In this document: positions 24,174 to 32,397 of the stretch, one piece after another | Layout: every line of letters starts with the position of its first letter | Numbering within the stretch: the stretch's first letter is position 1 | Assembly: GCA_015493745.1 (NCBI GenBank) | Contig: WGCN01000137.1 | Coordinates: forward strand, 1 to 35,323 | Reading direction: 5' to 3' | Length of the DNA stretch: 35,323 nt | DNA from: Calditrichales bacterium | GTDB taxonomy: Bacteria; Calditrichota; Calditrichia; Calditrichales; J004 | Program-made: the position numbers and the translations under genes | Notes under the pieces: model-generated | The model's database searches: none | Told to the model about the DNA's origin: nothing | What the model saw: only the letters and a program-made list of their open reading frames with translations

Positions 24174-24869
24174 ATGATTCACAAATTCCTGTTCTTGATT
24201 TTTTTCGGCCTGGGTTTATTTTTCACGGAACCCCGGGCAGAAGGGCATCGCCATCTCAATACCGCGGTTTTGGATTCCCTGCGCCAGGAAAGGGCGATAA
24301 GCTACAGTGATCCCCAGTCTCCCGTGGATCAGTTTTTAAAAGAACTCTGGGCCGAAGGCTGGGAGTGGCTGGCAAAACATATCTTCCGTAAAGCCACGCG
24401 GGACTTTTGGGAGGGGATGGGATATCTCATCGTCATGCTTTTCCTGATCTATCTGGTACACCTCACCCTGAGCGGGCGCTTTTACCCGCCACTTAGCCGC
24501 AACCGGGAGGTTCGGGCGCCGGAGGCGCCGCTTGTGGACAACCCGGAGGATGTTGACACCGAAGCGCTGAATGTTTTGCTGCAACAGGCCGTCCGCAACC
24601 GGAAATGGCCCTTTGCCACACATCTTCTTTATGTGCGCCTGCTCAAGCACCTTATGACCCATAAACGGATTTCCTGGCATGCGGCCAAAACCAACCATGA
24701 TTATATACGCGAGCTAAACCCGGAGGAGTTTAAGGAAGCCTTTATCCGTTTAACACAAAATTTTGAGGATGTCTGGTACGGAGGCCGGCCTATGGATGAA
24801 GAGAGCTTCCGGGACTTTGAAAACGGTTGCACCCGTCTGGAACGTGAAACGGAGCAGGCGCGTGTTTAA
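24174..24869 (+). CDS. DUF4129-domain protein with signal peptide and one membrane helix
   Basis: A 231-residue protein. It has an N-terminal signal (MIHKFLFLIFFGLGLFFTEPRA), an extracytoplasmic stretch of about 60 residues, a membrane helix near 85-105 (YLIVMLFLIYLVHLTL) and a cytoplasmic C-terminal DUF4129 domain (about 125-230). The domain is recognised by ALNVLLQQAVRNRKWPFATHLLYVRLLKHL and the end motif FENVWYG-like FEDVWYGGRPMDEESF. DUF4129 domains occur beside MoxR/DUF58 genes and at the ends of membrane transglutaminases; their function is not established. The Met at 24174 was chosen because it begins the signal peptide one base after the previous stop. Confidence 0.8.
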   Translation: MIHKFLFLIFFGLGLFFTEPRAEGHRHLNTAVLDSLRQERAISYSDPQSPVDQFLKELWAEGWEWLAKHIFRKATRDFWEGMGYLIVMLFLIYLVHLTLSGRFYPPLSRNREVRAPEAPLVDNPEDVDTEALNVLLQQAVRNRKWPFATHLLYVRLLKHLMTHKRISWHAAKTNHDYIRELNPEEFKEAFIRLTQNFEDVWYGGRPMDEESFRDFENGCTRLERETEQARV

Positions 24870-26049
24870 ACAAAAAGCCACCCTCCCCCTGCTGGCAACA
24901 ATCGTTTTTTTACTGGTTGCCCAGTTTTTTATGAAGCCGCCGGTAAACTGGAACCCCTCTTTCTCCTATGAGGATGAGATACCCTATGGTACTGACGCCC
25001 TCTTCCTTAGTCTGGATTCCCTCTTCCCCGGCCAGCCGGTTTATATCAACCACGAGAACCTGTATCTGTCGCTGAGCCGGTATGGCTCCGGCGCCAACCT
25101 GTTTATCATCGACACGGAACTGAAAATGGACGATGAGGAAAGCGCGGCCCTTTTTAACTGGGTCCGGCGCGGGGGACAGGCTTTTATCAGCCTGAGCAAG
25201 CTAAGCGCGGCCCTTCGCGACAGCTTTAAAATTGTAACCGGCATGACCTTCAGCAGCGCCGACTCCATACACCTTCACACGGATGACAACCTGTTTTTAC
25301 GCGCCGCCACCCCCATAAGCTTTTATGTCAGCTCTTTTGATTCCGGCCGTGTCAGTGCCGCCGGTTACGGTGCGCCGGATAAGACCATCTTTATAAAGGC
25401 CGCCTACGGAAAAGGGTTGTTTTACCTGCACCTGCAACCTTACGCCTATGCCAACTATAACCTTTTATTGCGCGGTTCGGTGCCCTATGTGCAAAAAACG
25501 CTGGGGCTGTTGCCCCTGCGCCCGCTGATCTGGGATGAATATCATAAGAACGCCAAACAGCAGATTGTCCAAACGCCCATGCGTTATATCCTATCCGAAG
25601 CGGCGCTGCGGGCGGCCTGGTTCATATTACTGGCGCTGGTGGTCCTGTTTCTTCTTTTTGGCGGCCGGCGGCGGCAAAAGGCCATCCCCGTCCTGGTTCC
25701 CCCGAAAAATGAAAGCGGCAGCTATCTTAAAACCCTCGGCCGTTTTTCCATGCGCCGCACGCAGCCGCTCAGCCTGATCAAACTTAAGAAAAAACTGGCC
25801 CTGGCCTGGTTGCGCCAGCATTACGGCATCGACGGCCGGGCCCTGGACAAGGAGCTGATCCGGGAACTGAGCCGCCGGAACATCCTCGATGAAAATGAGG
25901 CCCGCAACTGGGTAATGGCCATGGCCATGGCCGGCAAAAAGCGCGATTACAGCACGGCCGAGCTGATACGCCTGGCCGGTATCATTCAAAAAATCTATAT
26001 TCCCCGTACACATGAAAAGGCAGGAAAAAATGAACTTAAACACATTTAG
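24862..26049 (+). CDS. DUF4350-domain membrane protein
   Basis: A 395-residue protein with a membrane helix near the N-terminus (PLLATIVFLLVAQFF), an extracytoplasmic DUF4350 domain (about 30-225) and a second helix near 250 (AAWFILLALVVLFLLFGGRRR), then a basic cytoplasmic tail of about 120 residues. DUF4350 features include SFSYEDEIPYGTDALFLSLDSLFPG, ANLFIIDTELKMDDEESAALFNWVRRGGQAFIS and YGKGLFYLHLQPYAYAN. Folds of this kind resemble glutamine-amidotransferase-like domains without catalytic residues. The GTG at 24862 with a GGAG site is the likely start, overlapping the DUF4129 stop by eight bases. Confidence 0.8.
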   Translation: MFKQKATLPLLATIVFLLVAQFFMKPPVNWNPSFSYEDEIPYGTDALFLSLDSLFPGQPVYINHENLYLSLSRYGSGANLFIIDTELKMDDEESAALFNWVRRGGQAFISLSKLSAALRDSFKIVTGMTFSSADSIHLHTDDNLFLRAATPISFYVSSFDSGRVSAAGYGAPDKTIFIKAAYGKGLFYLHLQPYAYANYNLLLRGSVPYVQKTLGLLPLRPLIWDEYHKNAKQQIVQTPMRYILSEAALRAAWFILLALVVLFLLFGGRRRQKAIPVLVPPKNESGSYLKTLGRFSMRRTQPLSLIKLKKKLALAWLRQHYGIDGRALDKELIRELSRRNILDENEARNWVMAMAMAGKKRDYSTAELIRLAGIIQKIYIPRTHEKAGKNELKHI

Positions 26050-26980
26050 CGAACGCGTGGAAGAACTGCGCCAAAATCTGGGACGGGTTATCGTCGGACA
26101 GAAAGAGACCATGGATTTATTGCTGACGGCCCTGTTTGCCGACGGACATGTGCTGATCGAAAGCGCGCCGGGCATGGCCAAAACCCTAATGGCCAAAACC
26201 CTGGCCCGGGTAGTGGACGCTGGTTACAACCGCATCCAGTTCACCCCGGATTTGATGCCCTCGGATGTGATCGGCACTTCGATATTCAATATGAAAAAAT
26301 CGGAATTCGAGTTCCGGGCCGGGCCCTTGTTCGGCCAGATGGTGCTCATCGATGAAATCAACCGCGCCCCGGCCAAAACACAATCGGCCCTGTTTGAGGC
26401 CATGGAGGAGCGGCAAATCACCGTCGATGGTCAGACCTATCCCCTGCGGGCGCCTTTTATGGTCATGGCCACCCAAAACCCCATCGAGCAGGAAGGCACC
26501 TACCGCCTGCCGGAAGCGCAACTGGACCGTTTTTTGTTCATGATTAAACCGCAATACCCCTCGGAAGCAGAGGAGGTGGATATACTGGAGCGCTACGCCG
26601 GAACTTCCAATAAGGACACCCTGCAGACCCTGCCCCGGGTTCTAACGGCAGATGAACTTAGGGATATCCAGCAGACCCTGCGCCATTTAACGGTTCAGCG
26701 GCCCATCGCCGAATATATCGCCCACATCATACGCGATACGCGCCGCCACCCGGCCATATTCCTGGGCGCCTCCCCCCGGGCCGGGCTCTATCTGGTTTAC
26801 GCCGCCAAGGTCCGGGCGGCCATGAACGGGCGTGACTATGTCATTCCCGATGATGTAAAGCACCTGCTTAGCCCGGTACTGGAGCACCGCATGATCCTCA
26901 ATCCGGAAAAAGAACTGGAGGGCATCACCCTGAAGCAGACAATTCGGGAAATTGCCGACAGCGTAGAGGTTCCCCGGTAG
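26030..26980 (+). CDS. MoxR-family AAA+ ATPase
   Basis: A 316-residue AAA+ ATPase. The P-loop is ESAPGMAKT (about 43-52), with Ser where the first Gly usually stands. Walker B and the following motif read VLIDEINRAPAKTQSALFEAMEERQ (about 104-128), sensor 1 is VMATQNPIEQEGTYRLPEAQLDRF, and the lid region contains GASPRAGLYLVYAAKVRA. MoxR ATPases act as chaperones or remodelling factors with von Willebrand-type partners, here presumably the DUF58 protein encoded next. The start at 26030 has an AGGA site and lies inside the end of the DUF4350 gene. It overlaps the DUF58 start by one base. Confidence 0.95.
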   Translation: MNLNTFSERVEELRQNLGRVIVGQKETMDLLLTALFADGHVLIESAPGMAKTLMAKTLARVVDAGYNRIQFTPDLMPSDVIGTSIFNMKKSEFEFRAGPLFGQMVLIDEINRAPAKTQSALFEAMEERQITVDGQTYPLRAPFMVMATQNPIEQEGTYRLPEAQLDRFLFMIKPQYPSEAEEVDILERYAGTSNKDTLQTLPRVLTADELRDIQQTLRHLTVQRPIAEYIAHIIRDTRRHPAIFLGASPRAGLYLVYAAKVRAAMNGRDYVIPDDVKHLLSPVLEHRMILNPEKELEGITLKQTIREIADSVEVPR

Positions 26981-28311
26981 TGAAACGCTTTTTCGACTTT
27001 TTGCCCCAAAACCGTTTATATGGCGGCCTGGGGTTGAGCAGCCTGTTGTTTTTAACGGCCTATGTGTATCCGCTCCTGTACGGCACGGCCCGGGCCGTGC
27101 TGTTACTGATCATCCTTCTGGCCCTGACCGATTACCTGTTGCTGTTCATGCGGCCCCGGATCGTCGCGGCGGTGCGGAGCCATGCCCGCCGCTTTTCCAA
27201 TGGCGATCCCAACGGGGTAACCATCACGGTCGGCAATCTGTTGCCCCTGCCGCTCAGGGCGGTGGTATATGACGAGGCGCCCGATGTCTTCCAGTTTCGC
27301 GGCGAAACGGGACGGCTGAAGCTGCCCCCCAAAAAAAGCGCGCGGCTCCGCTATACGCTTATTCCCGGCCAAAGGGGCCTTTTTTACTTTGGGTCGATCA
27401 ATGTGCTGCTGACGTCGCCCCTCGGATTTATCGGCCGCTTTGAACGCTTTAAGAATGAAAGTGAAATTCATGTTTACCCCTCGTTTCTCCGCCTGAAAGC
27501 CTACGACATTAACGCCCTGACCTTTAGCGGGGAGGGGGAGCACCTGAAGCGGGTGCGGCGTGTCGGTGTTACCATGGAGTTTGACCAGATACGCACGTAT
27601 GTGCCGGGGGATGATTTTCGTTTTGTAAACTGGCGGGCCACGGCGCGGCGGCACCAGGTGATGGTGAATCAGTACATGGATGAACAGGCCCAGAGTATTT
27701 ATATGATCCTCAACAACAGCCGGGTAATGCACATGCCTTTTAACGGCCTGAGTCTGCTGGATCACTCCATTAACAGCGCCCTGGTTACCGCGCATGTGGT
27801 TTTGCAAAAGAAAGACCGGCCCGGACTGATGAGTTTCAGCGCCGACAGCCCCCGCTTTCTGCCCGCTTCCACGCACAGCAATCAGAGGATTCGTATCCTC
27901 GATCATCTGTACCGCTTGCAAACCGACCGGCGCGAGGCGGATTATGAACGGCTTTATCTTTACGTACAAAAGCACATTCCGCAAAGAAGCCTGCTAATGC
28001 TCTATACCAATTTCGAATCCAAAAGCGCCCTGGAACGCGTTCTGCCCGTGTTGAAAGAGTTAAACCGGCGTCATGTGCTGCTGGTGATCTATTTTAAAAA
28101 CGACTTGGTGGAAAAGCTGCGCCGGGAAAAAGCGGAAGATCTGACCGGCATACACACACAGGTGATGGCCGAACAGTATCTGTTTGAAAAAGAGGCCATC
28201 ATACACCTGTTAACGCATCACGGCATCATGGCCTTGTATGTCAACCCCGGAGAGCTGACCCCGGATGTGCTGAACATGTACCTGGCCATAAAGGCCCGTC
28301 ATTTAATTTAA
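26980..28311 (+). CDS. DUF58-domain (von Willebrand A-like) membrane protein
   Basis: A 443-residue protein with two N-terminal helices (about 12-52) and a cytoplasmic region holding the DUF58 signature YVPGDDFRFVNWRATARRHQVMVNQY (about 206-232). The VWA-like part follows, but the metal-binding DxSxS is replaced by ILNNSRVM (about 241), so its MIDAS is degenerate. DUF58 proteins are the usual partner of MoxR ATPases. The start is GTG, overlapping the MoxR TAG stop by one base. After the stop, 105 bases including a 3 x 20-bp tandem repeat separate it from the RDD gene. Confidence 0.92.
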   Translation: MKRFFDFLPQNRLYGGLGLSSLLFLTAYVYPLLYGTARAVLLLIILLALTDYLLLFMRPRIVAAVRSHARRFSNGDPNGVTITVGNLLPLPLRAVVYDEAPDVFQFRGETGRLKLPPKKSARLRYTLIPGQRGLFYFGSINVLLTSPLGFIGRFERFKNESEIHVYPSFLRLKAYDINALTFSGEGEHLKRVRRVGVTMEFDQIRTYVPGDDFRFVNWRATARRHQVMVNQYMDEQAQSIYMILNNSRVMHMPFNGLSLLDHSINSALVTAHVVLQKKDRPGLMSFSADSPRFLPASTHSNQRIRILDHLYRLQTDRREADYERLYLYVQKHIPQRSLLMLYTNFESKSALERVLPVLKELNRRHVLLVIYFKNDLVEKLRREKAEDLTGIHTQVMAEQYLFEKEAIIHLLTHHGIMALYVNPGELTPDVLNMYLAIKARHLI

Positions 28312-28317
28312 TTCCGC

Positions 28318-28377
28318 GACGTAGCCGGGTGAACCACGACTTGGCCGGGTGAACCACGACATAGCCGGGTGAACAGA
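28318..28377. repeat. Tandem repeat, three 20-bp units
   Basis: Three consecutive 20-base units begin at 28318, 28338 and 28358. The core is GCCGGGTGAAC in all three; the first unit reads GACGTAGCCGGGTGAACCAC, and the second and third differ mainly at bases 4-6 and at the end. The repeat fills most of the only sizeable gap in the nine-gene operon. It is too short, and its units too contiguous, to be a CRISPR. Confidence 0.9.
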
Positions 28378-28416
28378 AAAACTATAATTTTATGTACCGA
28401 AACGAATGGGTAAGCT

Positions 28417-29151
28417 ATGGAAAACATTGATATTGCCACTACGCAAAATGTGAACATCAGCTATAAACTGGCCGGTATCGCCGACCGCATACTGGCCCTG
28501 CTATTGGACTGGCTTATACAGGCCGCTTATCTCATCACCCTTTTTATTGTCGGGGCCTTTCTGCAAAGCGGCTTCGGGATGGGTATCGAAAGTTTTGGTC
28601 TTATGTCGCTGTTAACCCTGCCCCTGTTTCTTTATGAGGTGATACTTGAAAGTCTGATGAACGGCCAGACCCCCGGAAAGAAAATTCGCGGCATACGGGT
28701 TATGAGCACGGACGGCAGCGAGGCCGGCACCGGACAGTTCATCATCCGCTGGCTGTTGCGGTTTGTGGATGTCACCTTGACCTTTGGCAGCGTGGGGCTT
28801 ATTACCCTGTTTATCAATAACAAGGGCCAGCGTCTCGGGGATATCGCCGCCGGCACCACGGTGGTGCGGATCGGTAAAAAAAGTAACATTGACGATTCCC
28901 TGTCCTATTCCGGGGAAGAGAATATGCCGCTCACCTGGCCCCAGGCCCGGCGCATGACCCCTCATGAGGCCTCCCTGTTGAATCAGGTATTGAACAGCAA
29001 GCCGGAATCGGAAGAGGCTTACGCGGATTTACTCAGCCGCACGGCCCGGGTTTATGCCAAAAAACTGAATATCGACTTCCCCTCCCCGGACAACCGCGCC
29101 TTTCTGGAAACCCTGCTGCGCGATTATCACAACAGCGGGGCCGGCAAATAA
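28417..29151 (+). CDS. RDD-family membrane protein
   Basis: A 244-residue protein. The RDD domain (about 10-160) begins YKLAGIADRILALLLDWLIQ, where the Arg and Asp residues that name the family lie, and contains ESLMNGQTPGKKIRGIRV and NNKGQRLGDIAAGTTVV. Three to four membrane helices are visible. A soluble C-terminal extension of about 85 residues (LTWPQARRMTPHEASLLNQVL) is common in RDD proteins linked to SpoIIM/MoxR clusters. It is the last gene of the operon and could have its own promoter in the preceding 105-base gap. It converges with the next gene at a one-base spacing and no hairpin is seen between them. Confidence 0.9.
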   Translation: MENIDIATTQNVNISYKLAGIADRILALLLDWLIQAAYLITLFIVGAFLQSGFGMGIESFGLMSLLTLPLFLYEVILESLMNGQTPGKKIRGIRVMSTDGSEAGTGQFIIRWLLRFVDVTLTFGSVGLITLFINNKGQRLGDIAAGTTVVRIGKKSNIDDSLSYSGEENMPLTWPQARRMTPHEASLLNQVLNSKPESEEAYADLLSRTARVYAKKLNIDFPSPDNRAFLETLLRDYHNSGAGK

Positions 29152-29152
29152 C

Positions 29153-30349
29153 TTAGCGCAACAGTATCATTTTCCGGCTTTCCACAAAAGAGCCGCTTTT
29201 AAGCGTGTAGATGTAAACGCCGCTGGCCAGACCGGCGGCGTCAAAACGCACCGTATGCTCTCCGGCATCCTCAACTTTATTAAGCAGGGTTGCTATCTTG
29301 CGGCCGGTAAGATCATAAACAGACAGCTCCACTTTTTCCCGTTTCATTATACGGTAAGGAATGAGTGTTTCCGGGTTAAAGGGATTGGGGTAGTTGGCAT
29401 ACAGCCTTGTCTGTTGCGGAAGGAATGGTTCGTTCTTGTCCAGACCCGTGGCAATGGCCGTGCGATAAACATAACCGCTGTCGGTGCCGATATAATAATA
29501 GTCCCGGCTGTCAATAAAGGTGGCCGTAATGCGTTCCCCTTCCGGCAAAGCGAGTATCTTTTTCCAGGTAGAGTCTGTTTCCGAAAATTCATAGACACTG
29601 CCGCTATATTGTGATTTATACAGGATATCCTGATGGTTGACGTCAAACTTTCCCGAAATAGTCTTCCGGGTGTAAGCCTCCCAGCTTTGGCCCCGGTCGC
29701 GGGACACCAGGGTATCCACAAAGAGCTCGCCCCTGGAATTGACGATAATATTATGATGCTTAAGGTTTCCGATGTTACGCAAATACCGGAAACTCCTCCC
29801 GCCGTCGGTGGACAGGGACAGGTCCACTCCAAGCTCAGAAGAAATAAAGATATCCGATACATAGATTTCTCCCGCCGGGCCCAAAGCCATATCGACGATC
29901 TCGGTTTCACTGCTGCCGGTGGTAACATCCGGCGTGTCCCAGCTTTGTCCGTCATCATAGGAGTGATAGATATAGGATAAACCGTCCGTCGAATAACAGG
30001 TATCCCCCTTGGAGACGATCTCCCGGGCATACCGAAAAACAGAATCCCATTGGCCGCCAAAGTCTGTAGAGCGATAAGTCACCCCCCAGGTACTGGCAAA
30101 AAAGGTATTATTCCCGTTGATGGTAAAATAAACAAAGATGGTGTCCGGGAGTTGCCGGAATTCAGCCCAGTTCATGCCCGTACTGTCCGATTTATAGATA
30201 CGGTCCGCTGAAAGAAGATAAAGGTTTTGATCGCTATCCTCGGCAAAAGAGGCAATTTTCCCGCCGCTGCCGGGGGAAACTTTGTACCATCCTGTTTGCC
30301 CGGATAAAGAGGAAAGAGCGATAAACAGTAAAAAGGCCGTGGTTCGCAT
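29153..30349 (-). CDS. Secreted beta-propeller-like protein with type IX-like C-terminal sorting domain
   Basis: A 398-residue protein with a signal peptide (MRTTAFLLFIALSSLSGQ). It has repeated BNR/sialidase-type strands, visible as S-x-D-x-G-x-x-W motifs: DSTGMNWAEF, STDFGGQWDSV, SYDDGQSWDTP, STDGGRSFRYL and SRDRGQSWEAY. This suggests a partial propeller of the YCF48/photosystem-stability-like kind, with no catalytic residues evident. The last about 80 residues are a sorting tail (YANYPNPFNPETLIPYRI, LSVYDLTGRKI, ASGVYIYTL, ending KMILLR) related to that of the M6 protease. A GGAGG site precedes the start. Its role, perhaps surface binding, is unknown. Confidence 0.85.
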   Translation of the reverse strand: MRTTAFLLFIALSSLSGQTGWYKVSPGSGGKIASFAEDSDQNLYLLSADRIYKSDSTGMNWAEFRQLPDTIFVYFTINGNNTFFASTWGVTYRSTDFGGQWDSVFRYAREIVSKGDTCYSTDGLSYIYHSYDDGQSWDTPDVTTGSSETEIVDMALGPAGEIYVSDIFISSELGVDLSLSTDGGRSFRYLRNIGNLKHHNIIVNSRGELFVDTLVSRDRGQSWEAYTRKTISGKFDVNHQDILYKSQYSGSVYEFSETDSTWKKILALPEGERITATFIDSRDYYYIGTDSGYVYRTAIATGLDKNEPFLPQQTRLYANYPNPFNPETLIPYRIMKREKVELSVYDLTGRKIATLLNKVEDAGEHTVRFDAAGLASGVYIYTLKSGSFVESRKMILLR

Positions 30350-30464
30350 GGGACCTCCTTTTGCTTATAGGGGAAAACGGCGGGCTCGCCAGACTTTTTA
30401 AAGCTTGGGTAAATGTATGTTTTAACAGGGCCTTTTTCAAGGCGTTGTTTTCCCCCTTGTTTCG

Positions 30465-31124
30465 TTATGCCGCGGGGGGCAGCACATAAAAGTAAACGGC
30501 CATAAAGTGGCAAAAGCTTCCCAGCAAAACAAACAGATGAAAGATGGCGTGATTGAGCTTTATTTTTTTGATGCTGTAGATAACGGCGCCCAGGGTATAG
30601 GCCGCGCCGCCGGCAAAAAGCCAGCTCAGTCCGTCCGCGGCCAGACGATCCATCAGCGGTGAAATAACAAACACGATCAGCCAGCCCATAAAAACATACA
30701 TCAGCGTGGAGAGGAGGTTGTAGCGGCCGGTGAAGAAGATTTTTAAAATGATACCGGTCAGGGCCATGCCCCAGGAGAGACCGAAAATTATCCAACCGGT
30801 AGTCCCATGCAGGGTGACCAGCGTAAACGGCGTATAGGTTCCGGCAATCAGCACATAGATGGAGGCGTGGTCAAAAATACGCAGCCGCTTACGGATCACC
30901 GGCCTTTGCGCTTTGTGATAAAAGGTGGAGGCGCTATACAGCACGATCATACTGGCGCCGTAAATGGCCGCGCTGACGATGTGCCAGGCCGTTCCGTACA
31001 GTGAGGCCTTGATCACCAGGAATATCAGGGCCACAACGCTTAAGGCCAGACCGAAGGCATGGGAAAGCACATTGATCCTTTCCTCAAGGGGACTGTAGAT
31101 AACCATTCCATCCGTACTTTTCAT
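30465..31124 (-). CDS. Hemolysin III / PAQR-family membrane protein
   Basis: A 219-residue protein with seven predicted membrane helices. Family motifs are EERINVLSHAFG near the N-terminus, SASTFYHKA, FDHASIYVLIAGTYTPF and, near the C-terminus, NHAIFHLFVLLGSFCHFMAVYFYV. The conserved His and Asp residues (FYH, FDH, H..FH, CH) form the metal site of the PAQR/hydrolase-like fold. Despite the name, such proteins in non-pathogens are not established toxins; roles in membrane lipid homeostasis have been proposed. It is transcribed toward the sorting-tail protein with a 115-base gap that contains a short GCCTT-GAAA-AAGGC hairpin. Confidence 0.92.
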   Translation of the reverse strand: MKSTDGMVIYSPLEERINVLSHAFGLALSVVALIFLVIKASLYGTAWHIVSAAIYGASMIVLYSASTFYHKAQRPVIRKRLRIFDHASIYVLIAGTYTPFTLVTLHGTTGWIIFGLSWGMALTGIILKIFFTGRYNLLSTLMYVFMGWLIVFVISPLMDRLAADGLSWLFAGGAAYTLGAVIYSIKKIKLNHAIFHLFVLLGSFCHFMAVYFYVLPPAA

Positions 31125-31294
31125 GGGAGACTCCTTGAATGATGACGGCCTGTGAACATCAGACAGTCAAAGATATCGGTTTTGTCAAAGAGATCAAAAC
31201 GATATTTCCCTCACTTTGCCCGGCCGGGTGCTCCGCGGGTATTGCCGGTTCTTTTTTCATAGTCCGTATATCTCTTTTTTGCTAAATTAGCGGC

Positions 31295-31726
31295 ATGAAA
31301 ACAATCGACACCTATAAAACGGAAAATGCGGATCAGGCCGTGGAGCTGGCCGCCGTCCTGGCAGAACGCTTTAAACCCGGCGACGTCATCCTGCTGCAGG
31401 GGGATTTGGGCAGCGGAAAAACCTTTATGGTACAGCAGATTTGCCGCCATTGGCAGGTGGCCGAAGCGGTTACCAGCCCCACCTTTACCCTGATTCAGCA
31501 TTATCAGGGCCGTTATCCCGTCATCCACATGGATCTTTATCGACTGGAAAGCGATGCTGAACTGGACGAACTGGGCTGGGAAGAGTTTATCAACGAACAG
31601 ATTGTGGCCTTTATCGAATGGCCCGAACGTTTGATGCCCTGGCTGGCGACCTGCTATCTTTTACACATTGAACGCCGCAACAACGGGAACCGTGTTTATA
31701 CCCTGAGCCGTAAGGAGCCGTCATGA
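31295..31726 (+). CDS. tsaE: tRNA threonylcarbamoyladenosine biosynthesis ATPase TsaE
   Basis: A 143-residue P-loop ATPase required for t6A modification at position 37 of ANN-decoding tRNAs, working with TsaB, TsaC and TsaD. Walker A is LQGDLGSGKTFM (about 34-46). The family motifs SPTFTLIQHY, HMDLYRLES and the C-terminal FIEWPERL are present. Length is normal. The stop overlaps the tsaB start by four bases. The 170-base upstream region carries no gene; a promoter was not convincingly found, though CTAAATTAG lies immediately upstream of the ATG. Confidence 0.96.
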   Translation: MKTIDTYKTENADQAVELAAVLAERFKPGDVILLQGDLGSGKTFMVQQICRHWQVAEAVTSPTFTLIQHYQGRYPVIHMDLYRLESDAELDELGWEEFINEQIVAFIEWPERLMPWLATCYLLHIERRNNGNRVYTLSRKEPS

Positions 31727-32397
31727 TTTTGGCCATTGAAACCAGCGACCGCTTATGCAGCGTGGCTTTTTACCACCAGGGCCGCACGCTGATGGAGTTC
31801 AACAACGAGTTGCCCATGCAACACACCAGTCTGGTGGGGCGCTGGGTGGGCGAAGGGCTGAGCTTTGTCGACGGCCAGCCGGCCCATGCCGGGCTAAAGG
31901 TGCGTGCCGTGGCCGTGAACAACGGGCCCGGTTCCTTTACCGGTTTGCGCATCGGACTCAGCTACGGCCGTGGTTACGCCTACGGTAAAAACCTGCCCAT
32001 GGTGGCCCTTTCCAACCACCAGGTGCTGGCCGTGCAGGCCCCGGTAACAAAGCGACCGCTGTTTACCCTTATCCACAGCCGAAAAGGTGAAGTCTATCTG
32101 GCGGAAATCGAATGGCGCGACGACTTCCCCCTGCTCCGGGAACACCGCACCTCACTCCTGGAAAAGATCAGCGGGCACGTACCCGGCGACGCGGTATTGG
32201 CGCTCTCCCCCTACCTGAATCTGGATGCGGCCTTAAAAAAAGAGTGGCGCGATGCGGGCCTTTTGTTGTTGGAGTCCACGCGCTACAACGCCTCGCTGAC
32301 CGCCCGCCTTGGCCAGAGAAAACTGGAACTGTTCGGCCCGGATGAAGATAAGGCGCTGGACCCCATGTACATTCATCCTTTTGCCGGCAGTTTATGA
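31723..32397 (+). CDS. tsaB: tRNA threonylcarbamoyladenosine biosynthesis protein TsaB
   Basis: A 224-residue ASKHA-fold protein that pairs with TsaD in the t6A-synthesis complex. The N-terminal ILAIETSDRLCSVAFY and the segment VNNGPGSFTGLRIGLSYGRGYAY are diagnostic of TsaB/YeaZ. Unlike TsaD it lacks the metal-binding HxxxH, consistent with its non-catalytic scaffold role. The start overlaps tsaE and the stop overlaps the acetyltransferase gene, a common bacterial arrangement. TsaD is not in the window. Confidence 0.95.
   Translation: MILAIETSDRLCSVAFYHQGRTLMEFNNELPMQHTSLVGRWVGEGLSFVDGQPAHAGLKVRAVAVNNGPGSFTGLRIGLSYGRGYAYGKNLPMVALSNHQVLAVQAPVTKRPLFTLIHSRKGEVYLAEIEWRDDFPLLREHRTSLLEKISGHVPGDAVLALSPYLNLDAALKKEWRDAGLLLLESTRYNASLTARLGQRKLELFGPDEDKALDPMYIHPFAGSL

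Noticed and set aside
28318-28377. Possible CRISPR array
   Set aside because: The three units are contiguous with no unique spacers, and no cas genes are near.
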